A stretch of 44,820 bases of DNA from Acidobacteriaceae bacterium (GTDB taxonomy: Bacteria; Acidobacteriota; Terriglobia; Terriglobales; Acidobacteriaceae): the NCBI GenBank assembly GCA_903970395.1, contig CAJCIM010000081.1, forward strand, positions 1-44,820, written 5' to 3'. Made by a program: the position numbers and the translations under genes. The notes beneath the pieces were generated by a model, which made no database searches, was not told the origin of the DNA, and saw nothing but the letters and a program-made list of their open reading frames with translations. Of this stretch, positions 15,221 to 24,383 are shown piece after piece (the first letter of the stretch is position 1; each line of letters starts with the position of its first letter).

Positions 15221-16201
15221 TTACTTGTGGTGCGCGACCAGCAGCAGCAGTAAGAAGATCGCAATTGGAATGAGTGCGAGGGCTGCATAGCCTAGCGCTC
15301 GCCGCGCTTCGGGTGATTTGCGATGCTTCCACTGTTCGGCGTCAGGGCGCGCGGAGACGCCGACCTGGTCCTGATGTGCGAGGTCGTTGGCCATCTCGCG
15401 GGCGTTGGCGTAGCGGTTTTTGGGCTCGCGTTCGAGCGCCCGGTAGATGATCTCCTGCATCTGCGGCGTGACGCTGGGTTCAAGCTGCGACGGCGGCTGC
15501 GGCTGGTTCAGCAGGCGGTCGTTCATCACGGCGAAGGGGTTTGGCCCGCTGAAGGGCACGGTGCCTGTGAGCATCTCGTACAACATGCAGCCCATGGCAT
15601 AGACGTCGGAGCGCGCGTCGCCGCGCTTGCCGCGTACTTGCTCCGGCGAGATGTAGTCGGGCGTGCCCATGCTCTGCGAGAAGTGTGCGAAGGTGAGCCT
15701 GCGCGCACCGGCGCTGCCGGCGATGCCGAAGTCGATAAGGTGGATCTCGTCGTTGGGACCGACCATGATGTTCTCGGGCTTGAGGTCGCGGTGCACCACA
15801 CCGTTGGTGTGGATAAACTCCAGCGCCTCGCAGATGCTGGTGGTGATGGCGGTGGCACGGGCTACTGGAAGTTTTTTCTCTTCATTGAGTATCTGGCGCA
15901 GCAGGCGGCCATCGAGCCACTCCATGACCATGTAGACCTGCGAGCGGCCAGGGTTGGCGAAAACCTTCATGACGCGGGGATGGTCGATGCGTGTGCCGAT
16001 CTCTTCTTCGCGACGGAAGCGATCGAACATCACGGGGTCGCTTTCGACCTCGGGATGCGGAACCTTGATGGCGACCTGACTGCCGTCGCGCTGATCGTGT
16101 GCGCGGAAGACGGTGGCCATACCGCTGGTTGCGACGATGGAGTCCAGCAGGAAGTGGTCGAGAGTGTCGCCGGGGCGGAGGGTGAGGTTGGGAGCGAGCA
16201 T
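15221..16201 (-). CDS. Ser/Thr protein kinase, C-terminal membrane anchor
   Basis: A 326-residue Hanks-type kinase. The glycine loop is short (VATSGMATVFRA), the ATP Lys is Lys46 (VAIKV), the catalytic loop is HRDLKPEN (137-144), the metal DFG is at 157-159, and the activation segment ends MGTPDYISPE (178-187). After the catalytic domain (to about 275) comes a charged linker and a single C-terminal membrane helix (about 302-322), so it is a tail-anchored cytosolic kinase without an extracellular sensor. It abuts the PP2C gene: the phosphatase stop TAA is followed directly by this ATG, with a coupled kinase/phosphatase pair the natural reading. Targets are unknown. Confidence 0.93.
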   Translation of the reverse strand: MLAPNLTLRPGDTLDHFLLDSIVATSGMATVFRAHDQRDGSQVAIKVPHPEVESDPVMFDRFRREEEIGTRIDHPRVMKVFANPGRSQVYMVMEWLDGRLLRQILNEEKKLPVARATAITTSICEALEFIHTNGVVHRDLKPENIMVGPNDEIHLIDFGIAGSAGARRLTFAHFSQSMGTPDYISPEQVRGKRGDARSDVYAMGCMLYEMLTGTVPFSGPNPFAVMNDRLLNQPQPPSQLEPSVTPQMQEIIYRALEREPKNRYANAREMANDLAHQDQVGVSARPDAEQWKHRKSPEARRALGYAALALIPIAIFLLLLLVAHHK

Positions 16202-17005
16202 TTAGAGGAGCCGATAAGGGCGGCCGCGATAGAGGCCCATGCGTTCAACAGCGAGGATACGAACCAGTTGCACGCTCACGTTATCATGGCCGCCTGCGTC
16301 GAGAGAAGCAGCTACCAGTGTGGACGCGGCCTTGTTGAGGTCACCGTTGCGTGCGAGGATGTCGCGGATGTCGTCATCGTCCACGTAGCCATGCAGGCCG
16401 TCGCTGCAGAGCAGAAGGACATCGCCTGGAAGGATGCTGACGGTGATGGTGTCGGCAGCTACGAAGAGTTCGGTACCGAGCGAGCGCGTGAGGATGTGGC
16501 GGCCCTCCGCGACCGCGGCTTCTTCCTTCGACATCAGCCCGAGGCGCACCTGCTCATCGACCATGGTGTGATCGTGGGTGAGCGGTGCCAGTTTACCTCC
16601 ACGAAAGAGATAACAACGCGAATCGCCCACATGCGAGACCACGGCGGAGTCAAAGCGCAGCGCGCAACCAACAAAGGTAGTACCCATAGCGCAGCCGCCG
16701 CGCCGAACGCTGGCGTGGCCTGCATCGTAGACTGCCGCGTTGGCCTCCTGCACGAGCTTAGGCAGCAGCGAGACGTGCATCACACCCTTGGGAATTTTGC
16801 GGAAGCCATCGAGCGCGGTCTTGATCGCAAGCTGCGAGGCGACCTCACCATGTTCGTGGCCGCCCATGCCGTCCGCAAGCGCGAAGAGCCAGCCGTGAGC
16901 GTGGATCTGCGCGGGCGATGTGGGGATGACGTGACCGACAGAGTCCTCGTTGTGCTCGCGGACGCGGCCCGTCTCGGTGATCTCGGCGAACTCTACATTC
17001 AGCAT
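16202..17005 (-). CDS. PP2C-family Ser/Thr protein phosphatase (Stp/PrpC-like)
   Basis: A 267-residue soluble PP2C phosphatase. Metal-binding motifs are clear: EHNEDS (Asp21), ADGMGGHEHGE (Asp45), SHVGDSR, LLLCSDGLHGY and GGHDNVSVQLV. Length and motif order match bacterial Stp/PrpC enzymes. It lies directly before the Ser/Thr kinase with no spacer, so it probably reverses that kinase's phosphorylation. The start ATG at 17005 is supported by the MLNVEFAEITETGRVREHNED beginning, which aligns with the family N-terminus. No attached receptor domain is seen. Confidence 0.93.
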   Translation of the reverse strand: MLNVEFAEITETGRVREHNEDSVGHVIPTSPAQIHAHGWLFALADGMGGHEHGEVASQLAIKTALDGFRKIPKGVMHVSLLPKLVQEANAAVYDAGHASVRRGGCAMGTTFVGCALRFDSAVVSHVGDSRCYLFRGGKLAPLTHDHTMVDEQVRLGLMSKEEAAVAEGRHILTRSLGTELFVAADTITVSILPGDVLLLCSDGLHGYVDDDDIRDILARNGDLNKAASTLVAASLDAGGHDNVSVQLVRILAVERMGLYRGRPYRLL

Positions 17006-17072
17006 AAGCAGAAGCAGCTTTCCGGCAAGGTCATGTGTCTAGATGACCTCGCCGGAGAGTCTTAGCGCAAGA

Positions 17073-18872
17073 TTACACCTGGTGCGGGTGAGATTCGAGC
17101 AGCGCGGACTTGCCTTCTGCCTTGCTCTTCGAGGTAAAGTGCAGAGCGCCGTAGATGCCCCAGACGGCTGCGATTGCCAGCGCAAGCAGCGGTTCCATCT
17201 TGGTGCCATAACCCATTGCTGGACCGACCAGATAAAAACCCATACAGGCGAGGTTGGCGAGAAGCCCAAAGCCTGGGATGAGGAGGTGCTTGATTAAACT
17301 GAACTGAGGATGCTTGTGGTACGCGACCATGCAAAGCGTGCAGCTAAGCGCGTAGAGAATGAACGTACCGAAGTTGGAGGCCAGGGTAACCGTGAGTAGG
17401 CTGTTGGGCATCGCCGCCATTCTGGCGTGAGTGGTGTAGCCAAGGCTGGAGAAGATTCCGTGCGGGATAGTGGCGATGGCAGCGTCGGTAGGCGCGCCTG
17501 CGTCGCCGAAGACCATGAGCACAGCGACGCATCCGATGGCAGCCGAGATCGCAGCGAGACTCCAGATGGCACGGTGTGGGGTGAGGTTCTGGTCGTGTAG
17601 CAGACCGAAGCGGTTGGTCACCTCTTTGTCCTTGCCCATGGCGTAGGTCACACGTGCGCCGGTGTTCATGCAAGAGAGCGTGGTGCCGATGAGGGCGAGT
17701 ACGACGGTTGAAGCCTCAAAGAGCATGAAGGTGCGGCCATGGCCCTGGCCGAAGAGCGCATCGCCGACAATCACCATCATGTCGCCGATGGGTGCGGCCG
17801 AACCAGAGGCGCTGACCATCGTGTAACCGCTGTTGAGGAAGAAGTTGGCGGCGAAGTACTCGAAGAAGTAGAAGATGACACCCTGCACCAACAGCGAGGT
17901 GATGACGGCGATGGGAACGTCGCGCTTGGCGTTTTTGGCTTCACCCCCCATGGCCGTGACGGACTCAAAGCCAACGAGGATAAGAATGGCGACCGTGGCC
18001 TGAATGAAGACCCAGCTGAAGTGGTGAGGGGCGACAACCGACAACTTGTTGGGATGTGTGAGGAACGCACCGGTGGAATCACGCTCGGGGTAGCTGATGC
18101 GGTAGGGGACGGGCTTCCCGTCGGCATCGAGCTTGGGCAGAGGCACGCCGCTGGAGTCACGCACGATAGTGTCCGTAGAGACACCGGAGACGACAGCGGT
18201 GGTGGTCTTGAACTCGTACGAATAGGCTTCGCCGGAGGAGGAATCAAACTGCCAGGCAACAGAACCTGCGGGGTGGCTGCTGCGATAACCAATAGCGAGC
18301 ACAGCGAAGACGAGCAGCGCCGAAATCTGGATGACGTTGATTCCCAGGTTGATCGCCGTGGAGCTATTGACGCCGCGATAAGCGATGTAGGCAACAGCAA
18401 ACGCAAAGATGACAGCAACTGCCATCATGAACAATACGCCGGGGTTTGAGGCGCTCATGAAGTTGGGATAGAGCGTGCCGACGAGGTAGCCGCAGACGAT
18501 GCCCATGGTGCCGACCATGACGCCGGGGTAGATCCAATAGTAGAGGTGCGAGGCCCAGCCGACGATGAACTTGGAGATACGGGCGTACTTCCAGGCGTGG
18601 TCGCGTTTGAGGAATGCCTGCTCTGCAAAGTAGTAGCTGCTGCCCGTACCGGGATAGATCTTGGCCATCTCCGCGTAACAAACGGCGGTGGAGAGGCAGA
18701 GGACAAGAGCGCCGAGCACACCCCACCACATGGCCGGGGCAGTTGCGCCCTCCGTGGCCTGGATAAAGAAGGTGAGCCACAGGAAGGCTCCCGGGGCGAT
18801 GAGCGCCATCGCGTTGCTGGTGAGACCCGTGAGCCCAAGCGTGGGCTTCATTTCGGTGCTAGGTTCTGCCAT
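17073..18872 (-). CDS. APC-superfamily amino acid permease
   Basis: A 599-residue membrane transporter with about 12-14 helices. The first helix region GLTGLTSNAMALIAPGAFLWLTFF and the later YPGTGSSYYFAEQAF and FIGWASHLYYWIYPG segments fit the amino acid-polyamine-organocation layout. A hydrophilic loop of about 80 residues (around 200-280, rich in Asp/Ser/Pro) is longer than usual, probably periplasmic. ATG 18872 is chosen because GGAGG is 5 bases upstream; the ORF extends upstream without support. The substrate may be an amino acid or amine; no neighbour gives a hint. Confidence 0.82.
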   Translation of the reverse strand: MAEPSTEMKPTLGLTGLTSNAMALIAPGAFLWLTFFIQATEGATAPAMWWGVLGALVLCLSTAVCYAEMAKIYPGTGSSYYFAEQAFLKRDHAWKYARISKFIVGWASHLYYWIYPGVMVGTMGIVCGYLVGTLYPNFMSASNPGVLFMMAVAVIFAFAVAYIAYRGVNSSTAINLGINVIQISALLVFAVLAIGYRSSHPAGSVAWQFDSSSGEAYSYEFKTTTAVVSGVSTDTIVRDSSGVPLPKLDADGKPVPYRISYPERDSTGAFLTHPNKLSVVAPHHFSWVFIQATVAILILVGFESVTAMGGEAKNAKRDVPIAVITSLLVQGVIFYFFEYFAANFFLNSGYTMVSASGSAAPIGDMMVIVGDALFGQGHGRTFMLFEASTVVLALIGTTLSCMNTGARVTYAMGKDKEVTNRFGLLHDQNLTPHRAIWSLAAISAAIGCVAVLMVFGDAGAPTDAAIATIPHGIFSSLGYTTHARMAAMPNSLLTVTLASNFGTFILYALSCTLCMVAYHKHPQFSLIKHLLIPGFGLLANLACMGFYLVGPAMGYGTKMEPLLALAIAAVWGIYGALHFTSKSKAEGKSALLESHPHQV

Positions 18873-19427
18873 GTGTCCTCCGCAATTTAAGTGAAGTCGT
18901 TGGGTGACAGGGCCTGGGTAACACCGAATGTGTGTCGTCTTGGAACACACCTACGATAACCGCGATAGACCACCTGAGTTGTCGAACTTTCTCTGGAGGA
19001 TACTATGTATTGTCCACAGGAAAACATGAGCGCATAACGCCGCGTAAGACGTCCCGCGTATCGTCAAAGATGCACATGCGCGAGGTGCTAGGGATGCAGT
19101 GGTGAGGTTAGGCCGCAAATATCTAGTTGCGATGTATTTACTGGTTGTGGCCGTACGCGTTCATCAGAAGACTTTTGGGTTATTCTGGCGATAACAGAAG
19201 TGCGTTCGTCCCGCGCTAACCAGAAGATTCAAGATGATTTATCAGGCCTCACCATTTCCAGAGCTGTCCCCCAGTTTCCTGTCCATGGAGCAGAGAAGTT
19301 TCCCTAACGACCCGGCTATCTCAGCGGGAAAAAACCGCGTCTAAGCGAGCGAGGTTCCTTTTGAATGAACGCCTGCGCTTCTGCACGCGGCCTCGAACGT
19401 TAAAGTCCGCAAGGAGGAAAGTACGAT
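18873..19427. other. 555-base divergent intergenic region
   Basis: It separates the leftward permease from the rightward coiled-coil protein. It holds TGTGTGT..ACACAC (18929-18950), an inverted pair upstream of the permease, GTTAT-N7-ATAAC (19179-19195), and a tiny ORF with a GGAGG ribosome site starting ATG 19005 (10 residues). Another 36-codon ORF at 19234-19344 has no good ribosome site. I see no RNA gene or recognisable protein gene. Confidence 0.5.
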
Positions 19428-20264
19428 ATGAGTGAAGTTGACCACGAAGAGATAGTGCGTAGTAGCGCACCTGCATGGCTCTCGGGAGTCTCCGTTGTAG
19501 CACTGCTCGCAGCTCTGGGAGCACTGGGCTGGAATTTTGGCCTGCAGAACCACCTGAGCCAGGCTGAGCAGTCGCTCGACGCAGCCAACAAACAAAACAC
19601 TGTCCTCGCGCAGAAGCTGGAAGACACCAATGAACGGCTGAAGGCACAAGGCGAGGCTCTTGGACAGAGCGTCGGTCTGACGCAAAAGCAACTCGAAGAC
19701 CGCTCACAGCAACTAGTGGCCGCTCAGCGCGCAGACGCAGCACGATTTGCGCGTGAAGAGAAGGCCACTCAGCAGCAGGTCGGTGCCGTGCAGCAGGACG
19801 TCAGCGCCGTAAAGACAGATGTTGGTGGCGTGAAGACCGATGTCGCCAATACCCAGGCAGATCTGGCAGATACCAAGACCCAGCTGACACGGGTGATGGG
19901 CGATGCCGGCGTCATGAGTGGCCTGATCGCTACCAACCACTCGGAGCTTGAGGAGTTGAAACACCGCGGCGATCGCAACTACTACGAGTTCACCCTGCAC
20001 AAGGGTGGCCCCGCACAGAATGTAGGCACGATCAAGGTGACCTTGAAGAAGGTTGATCCGAAGCATTCGAAGTACACACTTACGGTCAGTTCCGACGACA
20101 AGAGCATCGAGAAGAAGGACAAGAACCTGGACGAGCCTGTTCAGTTCTACTCCGGCAAAACGCCCGCCTTGTTTGAGATCGTTGTAAACGACATCAATAA
20201 GAACCAGGTCACCGGGTATCTCAGCACCCCCAAGAACGCACCGGGGCCGATCGCCGTTCCCTAA
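19428..20264 (+). CDS. Membrane-anchored coiled-coil protein, function unknown
   Basis: A 278-residue protein. A short cytosolic N-terminus is followed by one membrane helix (about 17-38, WLSGVSVVALLAALGALGWNF), then a long Gln/Asp/Ala-rich coiled coil (about 40-175; heptad repeats such as VQQDVSAVKTDVGGVKTDVANTQADLADTKTQL cut into near-11-residue units), and a beta-rich C-terminal domain (about 180-278, RNYYEFTLHKGG to YLSTPKN). AGGAGG lies 10 bases before the start. No enzyme motif is seen. It could be a periplasmic spacer or envelope-organising protein. It is convergent with the exosortase. Confidence 0.7.
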   Translation: MSEVDHEEIVRSSAPAWLSGVSVVALLAALGALGWNFGLQNHLSQAEQSLDAANKQNTVLAQKLEDTNERLKAQGEALGQSVGLTQKQLEDRSQQLVAAQRADAARFAREEKATQQQVGAVQQDVSAVKTDVGGVKTDVANTQADLADTKTQLTRVMGDAGVMSGLIATNHSELEELKHRGDRNYYEFTLHKGGPAQNVGTIKVTLKKVDPKHSKYTLTVSSDDKSIEKKDKNLDEPVQFYSGKTPALFEIVVNDINKNQVTGYLSTPKNAPGPIAVP

Positions 20265-20274
20265 CCTGTTCCTT

Positions 20275-20328
20275 ACCGCAAACAGAGAGGCCGTGAAGCA
20301 GATGCTTCTCGGCCTCTCTCTTTGCGGT
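20275..20328. terminator. Bidirectional hairpin terminator
   Basis: ACCGCAAA (20275-20282) plus AGAGAGGCCG (20284-20293) pair with CGGCCTCTCT (20310-20319) plus TTTGCGGT (20321-20328), with one mismatched base on each side. It fills the gap between the convergent coiled-coil and exosortase genes and likely ends both transcripts. Confidence 0.8.
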
Positions 20329-20337
20329 GCAACGTTG

Positions 20338-21990
20338 TTATTGCCTTCGGTACGGCAGAGTAAAGGTGGAGAGATCCGTACCCGCCAGGAAGTCGCGGAT
20401 GTCGTCCGTGAGCTGCTGGCGGGCTACAACGGGGTCAATGTGTATGTTCGAGGTGGATGCGCGAATCATGACGGGGATTGGCCGCGTGGGACTCGGGTTC
20501 GTCAGCACATTCGTCTTCGGCACTGTGTAAATAAGACCCAAACGCAGGCTGTCCGTGGAGTACTGCCCGCAGCTATCGCCGGTGCAGATCGTCGTTGCCT
20601 CTTCGAACTCTCCGGTATCTGTGACAAAGTAGGAGCCGCTGAAGCCAACCTGTCCGCGCGCGGTAGGCATGGGCAGGTTACCGTGCCACACCCAGTCCTG
20701 ACCACGCGCATAACGGCAGACGAGCGCATCATGCGCACCGAAGTTCGGCGAGACCGCGACGGAGATGGTGTCGCCACTTCCGTTGGCGTAGTCGGCCCAG
20801 TAGAACAACAGCGGTCCCTGCAACAGGGTCTCGTTGTGGCGGCCGGTGAGATGAAAGCTGCCAACCTGCTGCGGAAACTCACCCAGTGCGGGCAGAGAAG
20901 CCTCCGGTGTGCGGTTAATGAGTGTGCGCGCGTAGCTGACCGAACCCAGCGAGATCAGTACGGCGAAGGCTCCCCAACGCAGTAGAAATGAGCTTTGCCA
21001 CGGCGAGGACTGCACTGCTGCAGGAACGCGCGTGAGATCCGGTGGCCACAGGTCTCCGGTGATGCCCAGGACACGGATGACGGTGAATAGACCCCACGTC
21101 GCCACGGCGAATAACGTGGCGCCGATCATGTAATCGCCCATAGTGGCACGGCTCTGCAGCCAGGGGATGTGCAGCGCGATCACGTAGTACACAACTAGTC
21201 CGCAGAGGCGCAGGAAGTTGAAGATGTAACCCGTCACGATGGCGCCAGCCACAACCGCCGCTGTAACCCAGGGCTTGAACTGATAGAGGTACCCAGCCAC
21301 CAGCGCAATCATGCCCAACGTTACGGCACCGCGGATTCCGTTGCAGCCTGGAGCGATAAACATGCCGAACTGAGGAGTGAACATCAACGTCAGCTGGTCT
21401 GGCGAAAGATGCTGGCCGATGGCGTGGGCAAAGGCGCGCGCAACCTCCGACGAAAGGTGTTGCAGCGGCAGGTCAAGGTGCGTAGAGAAGTAGTTTGGGA
21501 CCGGGCTAACCAGCCACATGAATGCGACCGGAAATCTGGCCCGAAAGAGCAGACGGGTTCCACCAAATAACAGCACTGTTCCCGCAGCGTAGGCCACCGC
21601 GACCAACGGGTACGGGGGTACGGAGATGGCGATGCTCTGTGAGATGACGATCTCGATGATGGCCACATCGCGCAGATGAACCAGCGCCACTGTGGCCGTG
21701 AGGATAATCAGGCCCCACCAGGAGCCGCCCATCTCCCAGTCCAACGATCGCCATGCGCGCAGGATCAGCAGCAGGCTGACGACTGGGACAAACATGCCAA
21801 TCGACTTGAGTGGGACTGTCGTCCAGACCTCCCAAAGCGAGACCGCGACGGGAAGAACGGCGAAGATACCGACGATGCTGAGCGCGACGGCGAGCACCTG
21901 TGCAACAGGCCGGGAGAGGTATGCTGCTGGTTTCTCGTGCAACTCCGGCACGCGCACCAGACCCGGGTTCAATGCACTGTCCTGATCCAT
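20338..21990 (-). CDS. Exosortase with C-terminal EpsI-like domain (XrtJ type?)
   Basis: A 550-residue membrane protein. The N-terminal part (about 30-310) has eight or so helices of an exosortase, a cysteine transpeptidase-like enzyme that sorts PEP-CTERM-type proteins. The catalytic motif APGCNGIRGAV gives Cys216 and Arg220, and NFLRLCG gives Arg261. The segment that normally carries the third residue (ADHxxxG) reads MGDYMIGATLF, with Tyr287 where His is expected. The C-terminal half (about 345-550) is an EpsI-like periplasmic domain (FPQQVGSFHLTG.., HDALVCRYARGQDW). This architecture fits the acidobacterial exosortase J group, an assignment I make from memory. No PEP-CTERM substrate is in the window. 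ATG 21990 is preferred. Confidence 0.8.
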   Translation of the reverse strand: MDQDSALNPGLVRVPELHEKPAAYLSRPVAQVLAVALSIVGIFAVLPVAVSLWEVWTTVPLKSIGMFVPVVSLLLILRAWRSLDWEMGGSWWGLIILTATVALVHLRDVAIIEIVISQSIAISVPPYPLVAVAYAAGTVLLFGGTRLLFRARFPVAFMWLVSPVPNYFSTHLDLPLQHLSSEVARAFAHAIGQHLSPDQLTLMFTPQFGMFIAPGCNGIRGAVTLGMIALVAGYLYQFKPWVTAAVVAGAIVTGYIFNFLRLCGLVVYYVIALHIPWLQSRATMGDYMIGATLFAVATWGLFTVIRVLGITGDLWPPDLTRVPAAVQSSPWQSSFLLRWGAFAVLISLGSVSYARTLINRTPEASLPALGEFPQQVGSFHLTGRHNETLLQGPLLFYWADYANGSGDTISVAVSPNFGAHDALVCRYARGQDWVWHGNLPMPTARGQVGFSGSYFVTDTGEFEEATTICTGDSCGQYSTDSLRLGLIYTVPKTNVLTNPSPTRPIPVMIRASTSNIHIDPVVARQQLTDDIRDFLAGTDLSTFTLPYRRQ

Positions 21991-22053
21991 CGTCGTTACA
22001 TCCTCGTCCCCTATGCTACAGATTCGAGGACAGGGTAGGAAGCATAACGGGCG

Positions 22054-22070
22054 AACGTTCTCAGAACGTT
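22054..22070. promoter_or_regulatory. Perfect 17-bp palindrome between xrt and two-component genes
   Basis: AACGTTCT-C-AGAACGTT is fully symmetric around one base. It lies 64 bases upstream of the exosortase start and 183 bases before the OmpR start, in a divergent 262-base region. It has the size of a dimeric regulator operator; the OmpR-type neighbour usually binds direct repeats, so another regulator may be involved. Confidence 0.4.
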
Positions 22071-22252
22071 GTATTCGGGTGAGACGCCTCGCTGACACTT
22101 GAATTAAGTTCATGGTGAAAGCAAGCCGTCAGGTCCTTCTTCAAGGCGCCTGGCAATACAATAAACCCGTTATTTACAGTCGTGCCTCCACGTTGCATAC
22201 CCTGCGTGGCGTAAGCCGCTCACAGAGACTCGATTTGCCTTACCATCAATCC

Positions 22253-22930
22253 ATGCGGCTTCTCGTCGTTGAAGATGAACTTGAGATTCAAGGCTTCCTC
22301 CGCGAGTCTCTGATTGAGGCGGGTTATGCGGTTGATGTTGCGTCGGATGGCGGCGCGGCCGAGACGCTTGCGCGCAAAACCGCGTACGATGCACTCATCG
22401 TAGACCTAGGCCTTCCCGATCAGGATGGCATCGATCTCATTCTGCGTCTTCGCGGCCTTGGAATTATTGCGCCGGTCGTCATTCTCTCCGCGCGACGCTC
22501 CGTCGACGATCGTGTGCGCGGCCTGGAGCAAGGTGGTGATGATTACCTGACGAAGCCGTTCGCGTTGGCCGAACTTCTTGCCCGCCTGCGCAACCTTCTC
22601 AAACGCAACGTGCCGGCAACAGCGGAGTTGACACGTCTGACGGTTCTTGATCTGGAGCTAGACCTGTTGAAACGCCGCGCCACGCGCAGCGGCGAAGTAC
22701 TCCACCTTAGCCCGCAGGAGTTTGTGCTGCTGGAGTATCTTGTCCGCAACGCCGGTCGCGTCGTCACGCGGGCCATGATCCTCGACCAGGTATGGGGAAT
22801 GAGGATTCACCCCGACACGAATGTCGTCGACGTACACATCTACCGCCTGCGCGGCAAGGTAGATACCGAGGGCCGCGAGCCTTTGATCAAGACACTCCGA
22901 GGTGTTGGCTATGTCCTCAAGGGTCACTAG
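22253..22930 (+). CDS. OmpR/PhoB-family response regulator
   Basis: A 225-residue response regulator. The receiver has the acidic pair Glu7/Asp8 (VVEDE), phosphoacceptor Asp51 (DALIVDLGLPDQDG), Ser79 and Lys101 (YLTKPF). The winged-helix domain begins near 130 (LDLELDLLKRRATRSGEVLHLSPQEFVLLEYLVRNAGRVVTRAMIL) with the transactivation/wing loop DTNVVDVHIYRLRGKVD. The start is ATG 22253 because MRLLVVEDE is the canonical beginning; no clear ribosome site precedes it. It overlaps the histidine kinase by 20 bases, and the pair is one operon. What it senses is unknown. Confidence 0.93.
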   Translation: MRLLVVEDELEIQGFLRESLIEAGYAVDVASDGGAAETLARKTAYDALIVDLGLPDQDGIDLILRLRGLGIIAPVVILSARRSVDDRVRGLEQGGDDYLTKPFALAELLARLRNLLKRNVPATAELTRLTVLDLELDLLKRRATRSGEVLHLSPQEFVLLEYLVRNAGRVVTRAMILDQVWGMRIHPDTNVVDVHIYRLRGKVDTEGREPLIKTLRGVGYVLKGH

Positions 22931-24383
22931 CTTTTCAACGCGCAGCGCGGCCTGGCGCATCTCACTTTGGGCCACTCTTGCCTTTGCGGCCGGAGCTCTT
23001 CTCGTTTTTGCGTCGCTTCATCAGTTCGTCGCCAACGACATACAACGGCGCAGCGATGCATGGCTCTCCGGAGAGGTTGGGACGCTCAGCGACGTCGCAG
23101 GACGCACACCCAAGGATCGCCTTCATAACCGCGTGGTGCGCGAGATTGCTGAACTTGCCAGCAAAGAGGTTCCCAACCGGCAGCGCAATGACGTGCCTGA
23201 GAATGACGCGGTCTTCTTTCTGCAGGTTTCTGATCAAGGAACTCCCCTGCTTTGGGTGGGTGCTGGCGATGTGAAACCAGTCCTCGATGCGATTCAAGCT
23301 GGCAAGCCCATCACGGACTCCGCGGCCGATGTGAGAGTTGTCGGCTACAAGTTTCCATTTCGTGTCATCAGCTCAACGGTAAACGATGGCAGCCGCATCT
23401 ATCTCGGCCTTTCTGAGAGAGACCAGCACCATGTGCTGCAGAACCTGAGATGGCGCTTCACATTCTGGTGGTTGGCGATTGTGCTCTTTGCCGCGCTCAT
23501 TGTATTTCTGACCACACGAAATATGCTTGGGCACGTTCGAGATATCACACAGGCTGCATCGACGATTGGCGACTCTGATTTGAGGCAGCGTGTACCCACT
23601 ACCGATCACCAGGATGAGATCGGTGATCTGGCGCGCACTTTAAATCGCATGCTTGATCGGATCGAAACCTCGATGCATCAGCTGCATACCATCACGGACT
23701 CTCTCGCACACGATATGCGCAGCCCTCTCACGGCTATTCGTGGCAGGCTGGAGATGTCGTTGTCGAACGGGTTGCCGATTGAGCAAGCGGACCCAATCGT
23801 CGCAGCCATTGAGGAGCTCGATCGGCTGTGCGACTTTCTCAACTCGTCGCTCGATGTGGCGGAGGCAAAAGCTGACGCGTTGCGCCTATCACGCACACAC
23901 CTCGATCTTGATGAGCTTCTGCACACCATGGTCGACCTCTATGAGCCATCCATGACGGAGAAAGACATTCATGTTCGCCTGAAGAGCTCTGGACAGATCT
24001 TCATCTTCGCGGACGCCGGACTGCTGCATCGCACCATCTCCAACCTTCTCGACAACGAACTGAAGCATCTTCCCGCATCCAGTGCAATCCAAATCACGCT
24101 GCAACAACAGCAGCGCAACGTTCTGCTTCGGATCGAAGATGATGGGCCAGGCTTCAGCGAGGGGATACGCCACCACCTCTTCGACCCGGGCATCAAAGGA
24201 GCCACGTCAACTGGCCGCGGCCTTGGTCTCGCATTCGTGCATGCTGTCGTTCATGCTCACGGCGGATCTATTGCCGCGACCAACCTTCCCAGAGGCGGCG
24301 CATGTATCTCTATTCTGTTGCCGCTTCCGGTAGCGACATCTGTTGACGAACCTGGCGTGGTACTTACATCCAGCACAAGCTGA
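22911..24383 (+). CDS. HisKA sensor histidine kinase
   Basis: A 490-residue inner-membrane kinase. Two membrane helices (about 18-38 and 186-205) flank a periplasmic domain of about 150 residues without a known fold, followed by a HAMP region (GHVRDITQAASTIGDSDLRQRV), the HisKA motif SLAHDMRSPLTAIRGRLE with His267, and HATPase boxes NLLDNELKHL, DDGPGF, and GRGLGLAFVHAVVHAHGG. The N box reads NELKHL instead of the common NAxKY, a mild change. GTG 22902 and ATG 22911 are both possible; both overlap the response regulator end. It phosphorylates the OmpR partner upstream. Confidence 0.93.
   Translation: MSSRVTSFSTRSAAWRISLWATLAFAAGALLVFASLHQFVANDIQRRSDAWLSGEVGTLSDVAGRTPKDRLHNRVVREIAELASKEVPNRQRNDVPENDAVFFLQVSDQGTPLLWVGAGDVKPVLDAIQAGKPITDSAADVRVVGYKFPFRVISSTVNDGSRIYLGLSERDQHHVLQNLRWRFTFWWLAIVLFAALIVFLTTRNMLGHVRDITQAASTIGDSDLRQRVPTTDHQDEIGDLARTLNRMLDRIETSMHQLHTITDSLAHDMRSPLTAIRGRLEMSLSNGLPIEQADPIVAAIEELDRLCDFLNSSLDVAEAKADALRLSRTHLDLDELLHTMVDLYEPSMTEKDIHVRLKSSGQIFIFADAGLLHRTISNLLDNELKHLPASSAIQITLQQQQRNVLLRIEDDGPGFSEGIRHHLFDPGIKGATSTGRGLGLAFVHAVVHAHGGSIAATNLPRGGACISILLPLPVATSVDEPGVVLTSSTS

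Noticed and set aside
15323-17065. A 580-codon plus-strand open frame across the kinase and phosphatase genes
   Set aside because: Both minus-strand genes have complete family motifs; the antisense frame has no recognisable domain and follows from high GC at third positions.
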